A stretch of DNA of 64,000 bases from Arthrobacter sp. KBS0702 (GTDB lineage Bacteria > Actinomycetota > Actinomycetes > Actinomycetales > Micrococcaceae), in assembly GCF_005937985.2 (NCBI RefSeq), contig NZ_CP042172.1, forward strand, positions 3,348,001 through 3,412,000. The letters are read 5' to 3'. Shown here piece after piece: positions 36,031 through 45,133 of the stretch. The notes under the pieces were generated by a model, which saw only the letters and a program-made list of their open reading frames with translations, was not told where the DNA came from and did not search any database. A program made the translations under genes and the position numbers. The number at the start of each line of letters is the position of its first letter. Positions within the stretch are counted from its first letter, which is position 1.

Positions 36031-37239
36031 GTGGGCTTCAATCCCGACGCCCAGGGCTGGAGCCCGGACACCCAGGCCGTCCGCGGCGGCCTCGACCGCA
36101 CCGGGTTCCAGGAGACCACCGAGCCGATCTTCCTGAACTCCGGCTTCGTCTACGAATCCGCCGCCGCGGCCGAGCGTGCCTTCACGGGCGAGGATGAGCG
36201 CTTCGTCTACTCCCGCTACGGCAACCCCTCCGTGGCCACCTTCCAGGAACGGCTCCGTCTGCTGGAAGGCACCGAGGCGTGCTTCGCCACCGCCTCGGGC
36301 ATGTCCGCGGTGTTCACCGCACTCGGGGCGTTGCTCGCCGCCGGGGACCGTGTTGTCGCGGCCCGCTCCCTGTTCGGCTCGTGCTTCGTGATCCTGAACG
36401 AAATCCTGCCGCGCTGGGGCGTGCAGACGGTCTTCGTGGACGGTCCGGACCTGGACCAGTGGCGCGCCGCCCTGTCGGAACCCACGACGGCGGTCTTCTT
36501 CGAATCCCCGTCGAACCCGATGCAGGAAATCGTTGACATCGCCGCCGTGAGCGAGCTGGCGCACGCCGCCGGCGCGACGGTCGTCGTCGACAATGTTTTC
36601 GCCACTCCCCTGCTGCAGCGCTGCGGGGAGCTCGGCGCGGACGTGGTCGTCTACTCCGGCACCAAACACATCGACGGCCAGGGCCGTGTGCTCGGCGGGG
36701 CGATCCTGGGCTCCAAGGAGTTCATCGACGGCCCGGTCAAGCAGCTCATGCGCCACACCGGTCCGGCGCTGTCGGCCTTCAACGCCTGGGTGCTGACCAA
36801 GGGGCTGGAGACCATGGGCTTGCGGGTGAACCACTCCTCTGCCTCCGCACTGCGGCTGGCCGGATGGCTGCAGGAGCAGCCCGCCGTCAGCTGGGTGAAG
36901 TACCCGCTGCTGCCGTCCCACCCGCAGTACGAGCTGGCCGCACGGCAGATGAAGGCCGGCGGCACCGTGCTGACCTTCGAGCTGTCCCCGTCCCCGGGAC
37001 GGACGGCGAAGGAAGCCGCCTTCGCCCTGTTGGACGCCCTCCGGATCATCGACATCTCAAACAACCTTGGCGATTCAAAGTCCCTCATCACGCATCCGGC
37101 CACCACGACGCACCGCGCCATGGGTCCGGAGGGACGGGCGGCGATCGGGCTGAGCGACGGTGTGGTGCGGCTGTCGGTGGGCCTGGAAGAGGTGGAGGAC
37201 CTGATCCGGGACCTCGGTTACGCGCTCAAGCAGGTCTAG
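36031..37239 (+). CDS. metZ: O-succinylhomoserine sulfhydrylase
   Basis: A 402-residue PLP enzyme of the Cys/Met metabolism family. The cofactor lysine is K212 in [12 protein letters not shown]; the earlier Y-S-R-Y-G-N-P and A-T-A-S-G-M-S-A are the family's phosphate-binding and active-site loops. MetZ makes homocysteine from an acylated homoserine and sulfide. H-I-D-G-Q-G-R after the lysine is typical of MetZ rather than MetB or MetY. GTG 36031 follows the rhodanese stop without a gap. Expression is under the SAM-IV riboswitch. Its stop shares a CTAG with the opposing gene. Confidence 0.94.
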   Translation: MGFNPDAQGWSPDTQAVRGGLDRTGFQETTEPIFLNSGFVYESAAAAERAFTGEDERFVYSRYGNPSVATFQERLRLLEGTEACFATASGMSAVFTALGALLAAGDRVVAARSLFGSCFVILNEILPRWGVQTVFVDGPDLDQWRAALSEPTTAVFFESPSNPMQEIVDIAAVSELAHAAGATVVVDNVFATPLLQRCGELGADVVVYSGTKHIDGQGRVLGGAILGSKEFIDGPVKQLMRHTGPALSAFNAWVLTKGLETMGLRVNHSSASALRLAGWLQEQPAVSWVKYPLLPSHPQYELAARQMKAGGTVLTFELSPSPGRTAKEAAFALLDALRIIDISNNLGDSKSLITHPATTTHRAMGPEGRAAIGLSDGVVRLSVGLEEVEDLIRDLGYALKQV

Positions 37240-38453
37240 CTCCGGCGGACCCGGGAGAGCACGGGGGCCGGTTCCGCCGCCCCCTCCGTCTCCTCGGTTT
37301 CCGCGCCGCGCGTCGTGACGCGCACGGCATGGGCGACGACGGCGGCCAGTCCGGCGTCGTCGACGGGAGTGTCCAGCCCCGGAGCGCAGAGAGCCTGGCG
37401 CTGTTGCTGCGAGCCCGTGCCGTCCGCCAGTATTCGGTTGACTCCGTGGCGCACCAGGTCCAGCTCCCCCTGCTCAGCCAGCACGGGGGCCAGGAAGTCC
37501 ACGAGAGCATGCACCACCTCGGCCGCGGGAGCGGGGGTGAAGGTTCCGAAGTCCAGCAGCTGCCCGCGCAGTCCGCAGTTGCTGGCCTGCCAAGCTGCCA
37601 TCCGCAGCAGCAAGGTCGGCACCGGTGCAGGGTCGACGCCGTCGTCCCATTCCCGGGCGGCTGTCTCGACAAGCGCCCGCACCAGGACGGCGATCAGCGC
37701 CGCGTCGTCCGCCCGCAGGCAGACATCGGCGACCCGGACCTCCACGGTGGGATGATGCCGGCACAGCCGCGCATCGAAGTAGACCATCCCCTCATCCATC
37801 AGGACCCCGGTCTCCACCAGCCGGCTCACAACCCGGCGGTAGACCGGCAGGTTGCCGAAGATCATTGTGGGCCCGGACCCCGGCCAGCGGTTCCACGCCT
37901 GGGTGCGGTAGCTTTCGAACCCGGTCTCCGTGCCGTTCCAGTAGGGGGAGTTGGCGCTGAGGGCGATCAGCACCGCGAGCTTGTCCCGGATCCGGTCCAG
38001 CACCGCGACCGCTTCCTCCGGCGACTCCACGAAGGTGTGGACGTGAAACCCGCAGGTCAGCTGCTCCTGCACGGTGAGGCCAAAGCGCCTCTGCATGGTT
38101 GCGTACCGCGGGTTGGGCGTCGTGTGTGTGACCGACGCCAGCGGCGAGGTGGCCAGGGCGGCCACCCTGGCGCCGTGGGTTTGGGCGGCCCGGTCGGTGA
38201 AGGCCCGGGACTGCCGGATCTGCCGGAGTAGGGCTCCGTGGTCCAGGCAGGGCATCGTCTGGGTCTCGATCTGCTCGAGCTTGAGCTCGAAGCTGAAGCC
38301 CGAATCGTCGTGCGCGGGACTGGTGGCGGCCTCGGGCTCCACGGCGGCGGCCACCGGCTTGAGGCCGCCCAGCAGCGCATCGGCCAGCGCCAGCGGGACC
38401 CCGGTGACGGGGTCCACGATCAGCAGTTCCTCCTCGACGCCAAAGGTCCGCAT
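37236..38453 (-). CDS. YbdK-type carboxylate-amine ligase (GCS2 family)
   Basis: A 405-residue ATP-grasp-like ligase of the glutamate-cysteine ligase 2 family. The N-terminal [11 protein letters not shown] and later [12 protein letters not shown] hold the metal- and nucleotide-binding Glu residues; C-G-F-H-V-H and W-N-R-W-P are family signatures. E. coli YbdK has weak gamma-glutamyl-cysteine ligase activity; actinobacterial members are mostly uncharacterised. The frame is open to 38507, but ATG 38453 begins the conserved part. GACAAT 6 nt before it suggests a leaderless gene. It is convergent with metZ, the stops overlapping in CTAG. Confidence 0.9.
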   Translation of the reverse strand: MRTFGVEEELLIVDPVTGVPLALADALLGGLKPVAAAVEPEAATSPAHDDSGFSFELKLEQIETQTMPCLDHGALLRQIRQSRAFTDRAAQTHGARVAALATSPLASVTHTTPNPRYATMQRRFGLTVQEQLTCGFHVHTFVESPEEAVAVLDRIRDKLAVLIALSANSPYWNGTETGFESYRTQAWNRWPGSGPTMIFGNLPVYRRVVSRLVETGVLMDEGMVYFDARLCRHHPTVEVRVADVCLRADDAALIAVLVRALVETAAREWDDGVDPAPVPTLLLRMAAWQASNCGLRGQLLDFGTFTPAPAAEVVHALVDFLAPVLAEQGELDLVRHGVNRILADGTGSQQQRQALCAPGLDTPVDDAGLAAVVAHAVRVTTRGAETEETEGAAEPAPVLSRVRRS

Positions 38454-38529
38454 GCAACTATTGTCCGTCCGCACCCGCCCCGTCGCGCTACCCCCAGTGC
38501 GGGTCATTTAGCGGCGGGGACCGGCCGAT

Positions 38530-40053
38530 TCAGTCCTGGAAATACTCGATCTTGGCGCCGATGGTGTTGAGCCGTTCAGCCAGGTCCTCATAGCCGCGCT
38601 CGATCACGTAGATGTTGCGCAGCTCGGACACACCCCGCGCGGCGAGCATGGCCAGCAGCAGGCAGGCGGCAGGGCGCAGGGCGGGCGGGCAGCCGACCTC
38701 CGCGGCCCGCCACTTGGTGGGCCCGTTGACGTAGATCCGGTGCGGATCCAGGAGCTGGACCTGGGCGCCCAGCTTATTCAGCTCGGTCAGGTAGATGGCC
38801 CGGTTCTCGTACACCCAGTCGTGGATCATCGTCTGACCCTGCGCGTTGGCGGCGATGACGGCGAAGAACGGTAGGTTGTCGATGTTCAGGCCGGGGAAGG
38901 GCATCGGGTGGATCTTGTCCTCCGGCGCGGTCAGCTCCGAGGGCTGGGTGGTGACGTCCACCAGCCGGGTGCGGCCGTTGCGGGCGACGTATTCCGCCGA
39001 CACCTCCAGCCGCTGGCCCATCTGCTCAAGCGTCGCCAGCTCGATCTCCATGAACTCGATCGGGACCCGGCGGATCGTGACCTCGGAATTCGTCACGATG
39101 CCGGCGGTGATCAGGCTCATCGCCTCGATCGGGTCCTCGGACGGGAAGTACTCGATGTCGACGTTGATCGACGGGCGGCCGACGATCTTGAGCGTCGTGG
39201 TGCCGACGCCGTCGATCTGCACGCCCAGCATCTGCAGGTAGAAGCAGAGGTCCTGGACCATGTAGTTCGGGCTGGCGTTGCGGATGATGGTGCTGCCGCT
39301 GCGGTGCGCGGCGGCCATGATGGCGTTCTCGGTCACCGTGTCGCCGCGTTCACTCAGCACGAAAGACCGGTCGTGGCCGTCCGAGGTCGGTGCCTGCACG
39401 CTGTAAAAGCCGGACTTCGCCTCGACGCTGAGCCCGAACTGCCGCAGGGCCTGCATGTGCGGCTCCACGGTGCGGGTGCCGAGGTCGCAGCCGCCTGCGT
39501 AGGGCAGCCGGTATTCGGTGGACTCATCGAGCAGCGGGCCCAGGAGCATAATGACGCTGCGGGTGCGCCGGGCGGCCTCCACGTCCATCGAGGCCAGGTC
39601 CAGCACGGCCGGGCGGCGGATCTGCAGATCGTTGGCGTTGAGCCAGGTGCATTCGACGCCGATGCTGGTCAGCACCTCGACGATCCGGTTGACCTCCTCG
39701 ATCCGGGCCAGCCGGCGCAACACCGTGGTGCCGCGGTTGATGAGGCTGGCGCAGAGCAAGGCGACGCCGGCGTTCTTGCTGCTGTTGACGTCGACTGCGC
39801 CGGAGAGCGTGCGGCCGCCCTCGACCCGGAGGTGGGTCATCTGGGGCCGGCCCACCTTGACGATGGTGCGGCCGAAAATCGATTCGAGCCGCTGGATCAT
39901 TTTCAGGCTCAGGTTCTGCTTGCCCTGCTCCATCCGGGCGATGGCGCTCTGGCTGGTTCCCAGCTCGGCGGCCAGCTGTCCCTGGGTCCAGCCCTTCTCG
40001 CCGCGGGCGTCCCGGAGCACGGCGCCAACGTATTCGGCAGTCTGTTGAGTCAT
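38530..40053 (-). CDS. MurA-like enolpyruvyl transferase with N-terminal XRE helix-turn-helix
   Basis: A 507-residue fusion. Residues about 8-62 are an XRE-type DNA-binding domain (WTQGQLAAELGTSQSAIARM). From about 75 on the sequence is an EPSP synthase-fold UDP-GlcNAc 1-carboxyvinyltransferase: K93-N94 in S-S-K-N-A matches the catalytic Lys-Asn of MurA, and C189 in A-G-G-C-D-L-G-T-R matches the catalytic Cys115 loop. It could be a second MurA, a regulator sensing UDP-GlcNAc, or both. A TTG at 40062 is an alternative start; no ribosome-binding site is clear, and TGATAT lies 6-7 nt before the TTG. It follows the ECF transporter genes on the same strand after 133 nt. Confidence 0.92.
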   Translation of the reverse strand: MTQQTAEYVGAVLRDARGEKGWTQGQLAAELGTSQSAIARMEQGKQNLSLKMIQRLESIFGRTIVKVGRPQMTHLRVEGGRTLSGAVDVNSSKNAGVALLCASLINRGTTVLRRLARIEEVNRIVEVLTSIGVECTWLNANDLQIRRPAVLDLASMDVEAARRTRSVIMLLGPLLDESTEYRLPYAGGCDLGTRTVEPHMQALRQFGLSVEAKSGFYSVQAPTSDGHDRSFVLSERGDTVTENAIMAAAHRSGSTIIRNASPNYMVQDLCFYLQMLGVQIDGVGTTTLKIVGRPSINVDIEYFPSEDPIEAMSLITAGIVTNSEVTIRRVPIEFMEIELATLEQMGQRLEVSAEYVARNGRTRLVDVTTQPSELTAPEDKIHPMPFPGLNIDNLPFFAVIAANAQGQTMIHDWVYENRAIYLTELNKLGAQVQLLDPHRIYVNGPTKWRAAEVGCPPALRPAACLLLAMLAARGVSELRNIYVIERGYEDLAERLNTIGAKIEYFQD

Positions 40054-40186
40054 ATCCAACAAATATCATGGATGAGTTATTGACGCCCTCCACGCTGCCC
40101 GAATAGCAGTGAATCTCACACGATACTCACCTCGTGATTCACCTCGTGCGATATCGCTTCTTCCATGCCGGCCCCGGGGGCACCGG

Positions 40187-40990
40187 CTATTGCTGGCCGA
40201 GGAACACCATGTTCCACGTACCGGCCCCTACGGCGGCGGCCACGGCGGCCCCCGCGATCAGCACGCCGCCCAGTACCACCCACGCGTCCAGCCAGCTAAA
40301 CGTCGCCTCCCGAGCCCAGGTCCGCTCCGCGCCGCCGAAGCCGCGCGCTTCCATGGTCACCGCGAGCCGGGAAGCGCGGCGGACCGCCTGGACCAGCAGC
40401 CCGAAGCTTTGCCCCAGCGTGGCCCTCAGCCGCTGCACCGGATTTCCGTGCGAGCCCACTCCCCGGGCCCGGCGGGCCATGCCGATGGTCTGCCACTCTT
40501 CGGCCATAACGCCCACCAGCCGCATTGCGGCGAGGGTGCCCAGGACGAAGCGGTGCGGCAGTTTGGCCTGCTGCGCCAGGGCGTCGGCCAGGTCCGTCGG
40601 GTCCGTGCAACTCATCAGCAGGACTGCGGGCAGGGCGATCGCGAGGCCGCGCAACAGGAACCCGAGCCCGAGCTGCAGCGAGCCTTCGCTGATGGACCAG
40701 ACGCCGACGTCGAGCAGTGTCCTTCCGTGGTCCGCGGCCAGGATCGCGGTGCTCCAGCCGCCCACTGCCGCCGCAAGGATCAGCGGCCAGCCGCGCTGCC
40801 AGAGCAGGGCCAGGGTCAGGCCGGCGAGCGGGAGCAGCAGGAGTTCGAACGCGAGCGCCACCGACGCGGAGACCCAGTCGATGGACAGCGCCAGCGCCAC
40901 GGTGATGAACAGGACGCCGGAGAACTTGGCCAGCGGGTTGGCGCGGGTCAGCAGGGCTTTGTTGCCACGCAGTGTCAGGGTGTCCCTCAC
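40187..40990 (-). CDS. ykoC: ECF transporter transmembrane subunit EcfT (YkoC-like)
   Basis: A 267-residue membrane protein with about five or six hydrophobic segments, the energy-coupling T subunit of an ECF vitamin importer. The two Ala-Arg-Gly motifs that dock onto the ATPases are visible as A-R-R-A-R-G-V and M-E-A-R-G-F-G. The start is GTG 40990, overlapping the stop of the ATPase gene (GTGA, 40987-40990). It is the last gene of a three-gene operon after YkoE-like and fused-ATPase genes, under a TPP riboswitch, so the cargo is thiamine or its hydroxymethylpyrimidine precursor. Confidence 0.92.
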   Translation of the reverse strand: MRDTLTLRGNKALLTRANPLAKFSGVLFITVALALSIDWVSASVALAFELLLLPLAGLTLALLWQRGWPLILAAAVGGWSTAILAADHGRTLLDVGVWSISEGSLQLGLGFLLRGLAIALPAVLLMSCTDPTDLADALAQQAKLPHRFVLGTLAAMRLVGVMAEEWQTIGMARRARGVGSHGNPVQRLRATLGQSFGLLVQAVRRASRLAVTMEARGFGGAERTWAREATFSWLDAWVVLGGVLIAGAAVAAAVGAGTWNMVFLGQQ

Positions 40991-42630
40991 GGCGCCGCCA
41001 CCCCCGGCGTCGTCCGGCCGGGCAGACCGGGCAGCCCGGGTTGCGGGGCGCCGAGGGTGAGCTCGGTGCCGCCGAGGACCTGGCTGAATTCCGCGTCATG
41101 GGTCACCGAGACGACGGCGGTGCCGGCGTCGAGCAGCTCGGAGAGGAAGGAAGCCAGCTCAGCCCAGGTGTTGGCGTCCTGGCCGAAGGTGGGTTCGTCC
41201 AACACCAGCACCTGCGGGTGGGCGGCGAGCACGGTGGCCACCGAGAGCCGCCGTTTTTCGCCGCCGGAGAGTGTGTAGGGATTGGCGTCCACGAGGTCGC
41301 GCAGCCGCAGGCGCTCCAGCAGTTCGTCCACCCGCTCTTCGCCCCGGCCCAGATGGCGGGGGCCGAACATCAGTTCGTCCAGCACCCGACCGGTGACGAA
41401 CTGGTGCTCGGGTTCCTGGAACACCGTGCCGATCCTGGCGATCAACTGCTGGGCCTTCCACTTGTACGGATCGATGCCGGCGCCGGCGCTCAGCTCGGTG
41501 GTGGCGGACACGGCCCCCGCAACCGGCGCCAGCAGCCCGGCCAGGGTCAGGGCGAAGGTTGACTTTCCGCAGCCGTTGGGGCCGGTGATGGTCAGCGCCT
41601 GCCCGGCCCTGACCTGGGCCGTAATCCCGGACTGCACCGGTACCGGCGGGACAGTCCGGAAGCCCGCCAGCAGGCCGGTGCGGCGCGGGCGTTGGCGGGA
41701 GACGGCCAGCCCCTCGGCGGCCAGCAGCAGCTGGGCGGGCCCTTGACCCGCCGCGGCAACTCCGCCCGCGCCGGTGTCCGCGGTGCGCGCCCGCGCGGCC
41801 GGCACATGGCCGGGCACCCAGACGCCGGCGGCGATGAGCATGTCCCGCGCCTGCTCCAGGACCTGGTCCGGCGGGCCGTCCAGGAGCACGGCGGAGTCCC
41901 CGGCGGACCCCGGCTGCAGCACGACGATCCGGTCCACGAGGTCTTTCCAGACGGCGACGCGGTGCTCCACCACCACCAGCGTGGCCCCGGTCTTGTCCAG
42001 GCAGCGCCCCACGGCGTCGCGGACCTCCAGGACGCCGGCCGGGTCGAGGTTTGCGGTGGGTTCGTCCAGCAGCAGCAGGCCCGGCCGCATCGCAAGGATG
42101 CCGGCGAGCGCCAGCCGCTGCTTCTGCCCGCCGGAGAGCGCCGACGTCGGATGGTCCAGCGGCAGCCGCCCCAGCCCGACGTCGTCAAGCGCTTCCGCCA
42201 CCCGCCGCCAAATCTCCGCCGGCGGAACGGCGAGGTTCTCGGCCCCGAAGGCGACGTCGTCGCCCAGGCGCGAGAGCACCACCTGGGTTTCCGGGTCCTG
42301 CTGCATGAGCCCCGCCCGGCCGCGCCGTGCCCTCGGCGGGGCCCCGTCGATCAGCAGGCTGCCGGTCTCGTCGGAGTCCTCGGCGTCGGGGGAGCCAGCC
42401 CCGGAAGGGCCGGCGGCGGAGGTGTCGGCGGTGCTGTCCCCCAGCACCCCGGCCAGAGCGTGCAGCAGCGTGGACTTGCCGGCCCCGGAGGGGCCCAGCA
42501 GCAGGACACGCTCGCCCGGGCTGATGTCCAGGTCCAGTCCGCTGACGGCGGGTCGGCGCCGGCCGGCGTGCCGCCAGCCCCAGCCGCGGGCGGTGACCGC
42601 GGCCGGGTGGACGGCGTAGTCTGCGGGCAT
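40987..42630 (-). CDS. ykoD: Fused double ATPase subunit EcfA (YkoD-like)
   Basis: A 547-residue protein with two ABC ATPase domains in tandem. The first has Walker A GPSGAGKST (46-54) and signature LSGGQKQRLAL (about 163); the second has GPNGCGKST (about 348-356) and LSGGEKRRLSV (about 455). Both Walker B regions end in D-E-P-T. In most ECF systems EcfA1 and EcfA2 are separate proteins, so this is a natural fusion like YkoD of Bacillus. Its ends overlap those of both neighbouring genes, so the three subunits are coupled. Confidence 0.94.
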   Translation of the reverse strand: MPADYAVHPAAVTARGWGWRHAGRRRPAVSGLDLDISPGERVLLLGPSGAGKSTLLHALAGVLGDSTADTSAAGPSGAGSPDAEDSDETGSLLIDGAPPRARRGRAGLMQQDPETQVVLSRLGDDVAFGAENLAVPPAEIWRRVAEALDDVGLGRLPLDHPTSALSGGQKQRLALAGILAMRPGLLLLDEPTANLDPAGVLEVRDAVGRCLDKTGATLVVVEHRVAVWKDLVDRIVVLQPGSAGDSAVLLDGPPDQVLEQARDMLIAAGVWVPGHVPAARARTADTGAGGVAAAGQGPAQLLLAAEGLAVSRQRPRRTGLLAGFRTVPPVPVQSGITAQVRAGQALTITGPNGCGKSTFALTLAGLLAPVAGAVSATTELSAGAGIDPYKWKAQQLIARIGTVFQEPEHQFVTGRVLDELMFGPRHLGRGEERVDELLERLRLRDLVDANPYTLSGGEKRRLSVATVLAAHPQVLVLDEPTFGQDANTWAELASFLSELLDAGTAVVSVTHDAEFSQVLGGTELTLGAPQPGLPGLPGRTTPGVAAP

Positions 42631-43262
42631 CAGGAGAAGACGGGTTCCGATGCCGCCTTGCGGGACGCGAACGAGGCCAGCACGCCGGTCTTGGCGAGCC
42701 CGCGGGTGGCCAGCCAGGACAGTCCGCCGGCAATCACGGCTCCGGAGATGGCGCAGAAGACGATGTAGGCGAGCTTGTCACCGGGTTCGTAGGCGATGTT
42801 CCAGCCCCAGGGCAGGAAGGAGTCGTTCAGGCCGCAGAACAGGCCCGCGCCGGCGCCGGCCAGCAGGGACACCGGCAGGTTGAACTTCTTGTAGAGGAAG
42901 GCGGCGAAGATGAGTTCGGCGCCGAGACCCTGCAGGATTCCGGAGATCAACACTGTGGTGCCGTACTGCGAGCCCATGATCAGCTCGCCGGTGGCGGCCA
43001 CCGCTTCGCAGAACAGCGCAGCGCCCGGTTTGCGGACGACGAGCATGCCCAGGATTGCCGGGAGCATCCAGCCTCCGGCGTAGAGCCCGGTCAGCGGCGG
43101 GTAGACCGCGGTCAGCGGGGCCGTCACGAGGTTGGCGCCCTGGTCCCAGGCCCAGAAAATCACGCCGCCGGCAACAGCGATCAACGCGGCCAGCACAATG
43201 TCGACCACGCGCCAGCTGTATTTGCCGGCGGCCAGTGTTTGCTTTGCAGAAATATCAGTCAT
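42630..43262 (-). CDS. ykoE: ECF transporter substrate-binding subunit YkoE (thiamine/HMP)
   Basis: A 210-residue integral membrane S-component with about five or six helices. The first helix region (V-D-I-V-L-A-A-L-I-A-V-A-G-G-V-I-F-W-A-W) and the loop with L-N-D-S-F-L-P-W-G-W match YkoE, which binds thiamine or hydroxymethylpyrimidine. It is first in the ykoEDC-type operon, directly after a TPP riboswitch, which supports the substrate. The ATG at 43262 follows CAGGAGGA. Stop and next start share one base (42630). Confidence 0.93.
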   Translation of the reverse strand: MTDISAKQTLAAGKYSWRVVDIVLAALIAVAGGVIFWAWDQGANLVTAPLTAVYPPLTGLYAGGWMLPAILGMLVVRKPGAALFCEAVAATGELIMGSQYGTTVLISGILQGLGAELIFAAFLYKKFNLPVSLLAGAGAGLFCGLNDSFLPWGWNIAYEPGDKLAYIVFCAISGAVIAGGLSWLATRGLAKTGVLASFASRKAASEPVFS

Positions 43263-43343
43263 ATCGTCCTCCTGAGGTACAGGAGGGGAGGGCGTTCCGG
43301 CTGCACGCGGCTTTCGCCACGGATGCCGGGCACCCCGAGAACT

Positions 43344-43466
43344 CGACTCCCTTGCGCCGGTACTAACCGGATCAGGTTCGAGGGTCTGCGGCTGTCCGCA
43401 CTCTCAGCGCCCACTTACGGTTCACCGGATTGCTCCAGTGATGCCGACGGCGGCGCTCCCCTGTCG
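43344..43466 (-). ncRNA. TPP (THI-box) riboswitch
   Basis: On the minus strand the aptamer runs from CGAC (43466-43463), which pairs with GTCG (43347-43344) as P1. It has the invariant core G-C-T-G-A-G-A and, further on, GAACCTGATCCGGTTAGTAC then C-C-G-G-C-G-C-A-A-G-G-G-A. It lies about 80 nt before ykoE and should shut off the thiamine/HMP transporter when thiamine pyrophosphate is abundant. Confidence 0.95.
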
Positions 43467-43571
43467 TATTAAAATCACCCTTGTGGGCTGGGCCAGTTTA
43501 CACCCGCCGGAGCCCAAGTGACTCGCAGCTGGGGTTGCGCAGCGGCACCCACCTAACGGAAGCTGAATCCC

Positions 43572-44129
43572 ATGAGCGAGGCCCCCGTTCCTTCCCCCGA
43601 CTACGACCCGGACTCCGCGGAACCGCAGCCGCCCGGGTCCCTGGCCGCGCTCATCGGCCGGATCCTGACGGAAATCGACGAACTGCAGTTCCGCTCCTTC
43701 AGCAAGGACGACGCCCTGGAGCTCGGGTTCCTGCTGGTGGAACTCGGCCGGCGACGCAACCACCCCATCGCCATCGACATCACCAAGGGTGAGCAGGTAC
43801 TTTTCCACGCGGCGCTCGAAGGCGCCACGCCGGACAACGAGCGCTGGATCAGGGCGAAGCAGCGCACGGCCTCCCGGTACGAAGTCCCGTCGCTGCTGGT
43901 GGGCCTCCGGGCCAGGGCCGCCGGGCGGAGGATCGAGGACAACGCCTGGTTCGACCAGCAGGAATTTGCCGCCCACGGCGGCTCCTTTCCGATCTACCTG
44001 CGCGGGACGGGGGCTGTCGGCACGGTCACGGTTTCGGGGCTGCCGCAGAAGGCCGACCACCAGCTGGTGGTCGAGGCCCTGACCGAAATCCTCAACCGTT
44101 CGGACACCACGGCAGGGACGCTAGGCTAG
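43572..44129 (+). CDS. UPF0303/heme-degrading-domain protein
   Basis: A 185-residue cytosolic protein. After about 25 variable residues it follows the UPF0303 pattern: L-Q-F-x-S-F-x-x-D-D-A-L-E-L-G-x-L-L-V-E-L, P-I-A-I-D-I, L-F-H-A-A-L-x-G-x-T-P-D-N, A-A-H-G-G-S-F-P-I and G-T-V-T-V-S-G-L-P-Q-x-x-D-H. The fold is related to HbpS/GlcG (DUF336) proteins that bind heme or cobalamin; the activity of UPF0303 members is not established. It has a GGAAG site before the ATG. It is divergent from the TPP riboswitch region, with no evident functional link. Confidence 0.88.
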   Translation: MSEAPVPSPDYDPDSAEPQPPGSLAALIGRILTEIDELQFRSFSKDDALELGFLLVELGRRRNHPIAIDITKGEQVLFHAALEGATPDNERWIRAKQRTASRYEVPSLLVGLRARAAGRRIEDNAWFDQQEFAAHGGSFPIYLRGTGAVGTVTVSGLPQKADHQLVVEALTEILNRSDTTAGTLG

Positions 44130-44165
44130 GGGAAGCCCTGTTCCCTCCCGCAAGGAGTACGACGT

Positions 44166-44429
44166 ATGAACATCTTCATCAAACTGCTTGGCACCGGCAT
44201 CAGCCTCGTCGCCGGTTTCGTCGGCACCAAGGTGGTCGACACCGTCTGGGAAAAGACCACCGGCAATAAGCCGCCCAAGGGCCACGACGACGACGTCCCC
44301 ACCACGCTGCGCCAGGCCCTGACCTTCGCCCTGATTTCGGCCTCGGTCAGCGCCATCATCCAGGTCCTCGCCAACCGCGGCACGCAGCGCGCGATCACCC
44401 GCTTCGCCAAAACCCAGGACATCGTCTAA
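44166..44429 (+). CDS. DUF4235 small membrane protein
   Basis: An 87-residue protein with two hydrophobic helices (about residues 4-25 and 53-70) joined by a short loop containing V-W-E-K-T-T-G-x-K-P-P, the DUF4235 signature. Members are widespread in actinobacteria and have no known function. AAGGAG lies upstream of the ATG, and the gene follows the UPF0303 gene after 36 nt, so the two are probably co-transcribed. Confidence 0.88.
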   Translation: MNIFIKLLGTGISLVAGFVGTKVVDTVWEKTTGNKPPKGHDDDVPTTLRQALTFALISASVSAIIQVLANRGTQRAITRFAKTQDIV

Positions 44430-44466
44430 GCCGCCTCGCACGGGGCAAACCGCCCAGGGCAATCCG

Positions 44467-44865
44467 TCACTCGACGTCGTCGTCGGTAAATCCGCTTTTG
44501 CCGGCCGCCTGCTGCACCACGGCCTCCAGCTCGTCTGCGCTGAGCAGTTCGGGGTGGAGGTGTTTGGTGCGGTAGCCGGCCCGGCCCACCATGTGGGCCG
44601 AGACCGGCACGGTGAGCAGTTGGAAAATCCACGCCACCACCAGCACCGGCCACACCCACCAGGTGCGCAGTTGCAGCCCCACGGCGCAGAGCAGCAGGAA
44701 CAACCCCAGGACCTGAGGTTTGGTCGCGGCGTGCATCCGGCTCATCAGGTCGGGGAAGCGCAGCAGGCCTATGGCCGCGCCGAGGGACATCAGCGCCCCC
44801 AGCACCATGAACACAGCCGAGACGGTATCGATCACGGCGTCGGCGGAGAACGTCTCAGGATTCAT
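44467..44865 (-). CDS. mrpG: Mrp antiporter subunit G
   Basis: A 132-residue membrane protein with three helices. The family motif G-L-L-R-F-P-D-L-M-S-R-M-H-A-A-T-K (about residues 31-47) is intact. MrpG is a small essential subunit of the multisubunit Na+/H+ antiporter. ATG 44865 has GGAGGAAG upstream and lies inside the end of the mrpF gene. A charged C-terminal tail of about 35 residues extends past the last helix. Last gene of the six-gene operon. Confidence 0.94.
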   Translation of the reverse strand: MNPETFSADAVIDTVSAVFMVLGALMSLGAAIGLLRFPDLMSRMHAATKPQVLGLFLLLCAVGLQLRTWWVWPVLVVAWIFQLLTVPVSAHMVGRAGYRTKHLHPELLSADELEAVVQQAAGKSGFTDDDVE

Positions 44866-45133
44866 TGGGCTGCTTCCTCCGGTCTGCCACAAAACGGGCC
44901 ACCGTCACCGAGCCCACAAAGCCGATGATGGAGATGGACACCAGGAGCATCAGGTTGTTCAGGTGCCGGTTGACTGCCATGTCAATGCACAGCGCCGCGC
45001 CCAAGATGGCGAGCAGCACGTCGGCTGCGAGCACACGGTCCAGCAGCGAGGGCCCGCGCGCGATGCGGATGATCGCGCCGCCCGCGGCGAGCGACAGCAC
45101 GACGGCGGTGACGGCCAGGACCAGGGGCATCAT
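44855..45133 (-). CDS. mrpF: Mrp antiporter subunit F
   Basis: A 92-residue protein with three helices. R-I-A-R-G-P-S-L-L-D-R-V-L-A-A-D (about residues 25-40) is the MrpF signature, with the conserved Asp thought to lie in the ion path. It overlaps mrpE by 4 nt and mrpG by 11 nt, so stoichiometric translation of the complex is likely. Confidence 0.94.
   Translation of the reverse strand: MMPLVLAVTAVVLSLAAGGAIIRIARGPSLLDRVLAADVLLAILGAALCIDMAVNRHLNNLMLLVSISIIGFVGSVTVARFVADRRKQPNES

Noticed and set aside
40127..40148. Two direct copies of TCACCTCGTG, 12 bp apart
   Set aside because: Only two short copies between ecfT and the XRE-MurA gene. Could be a binding site, but the support is too thin to call.
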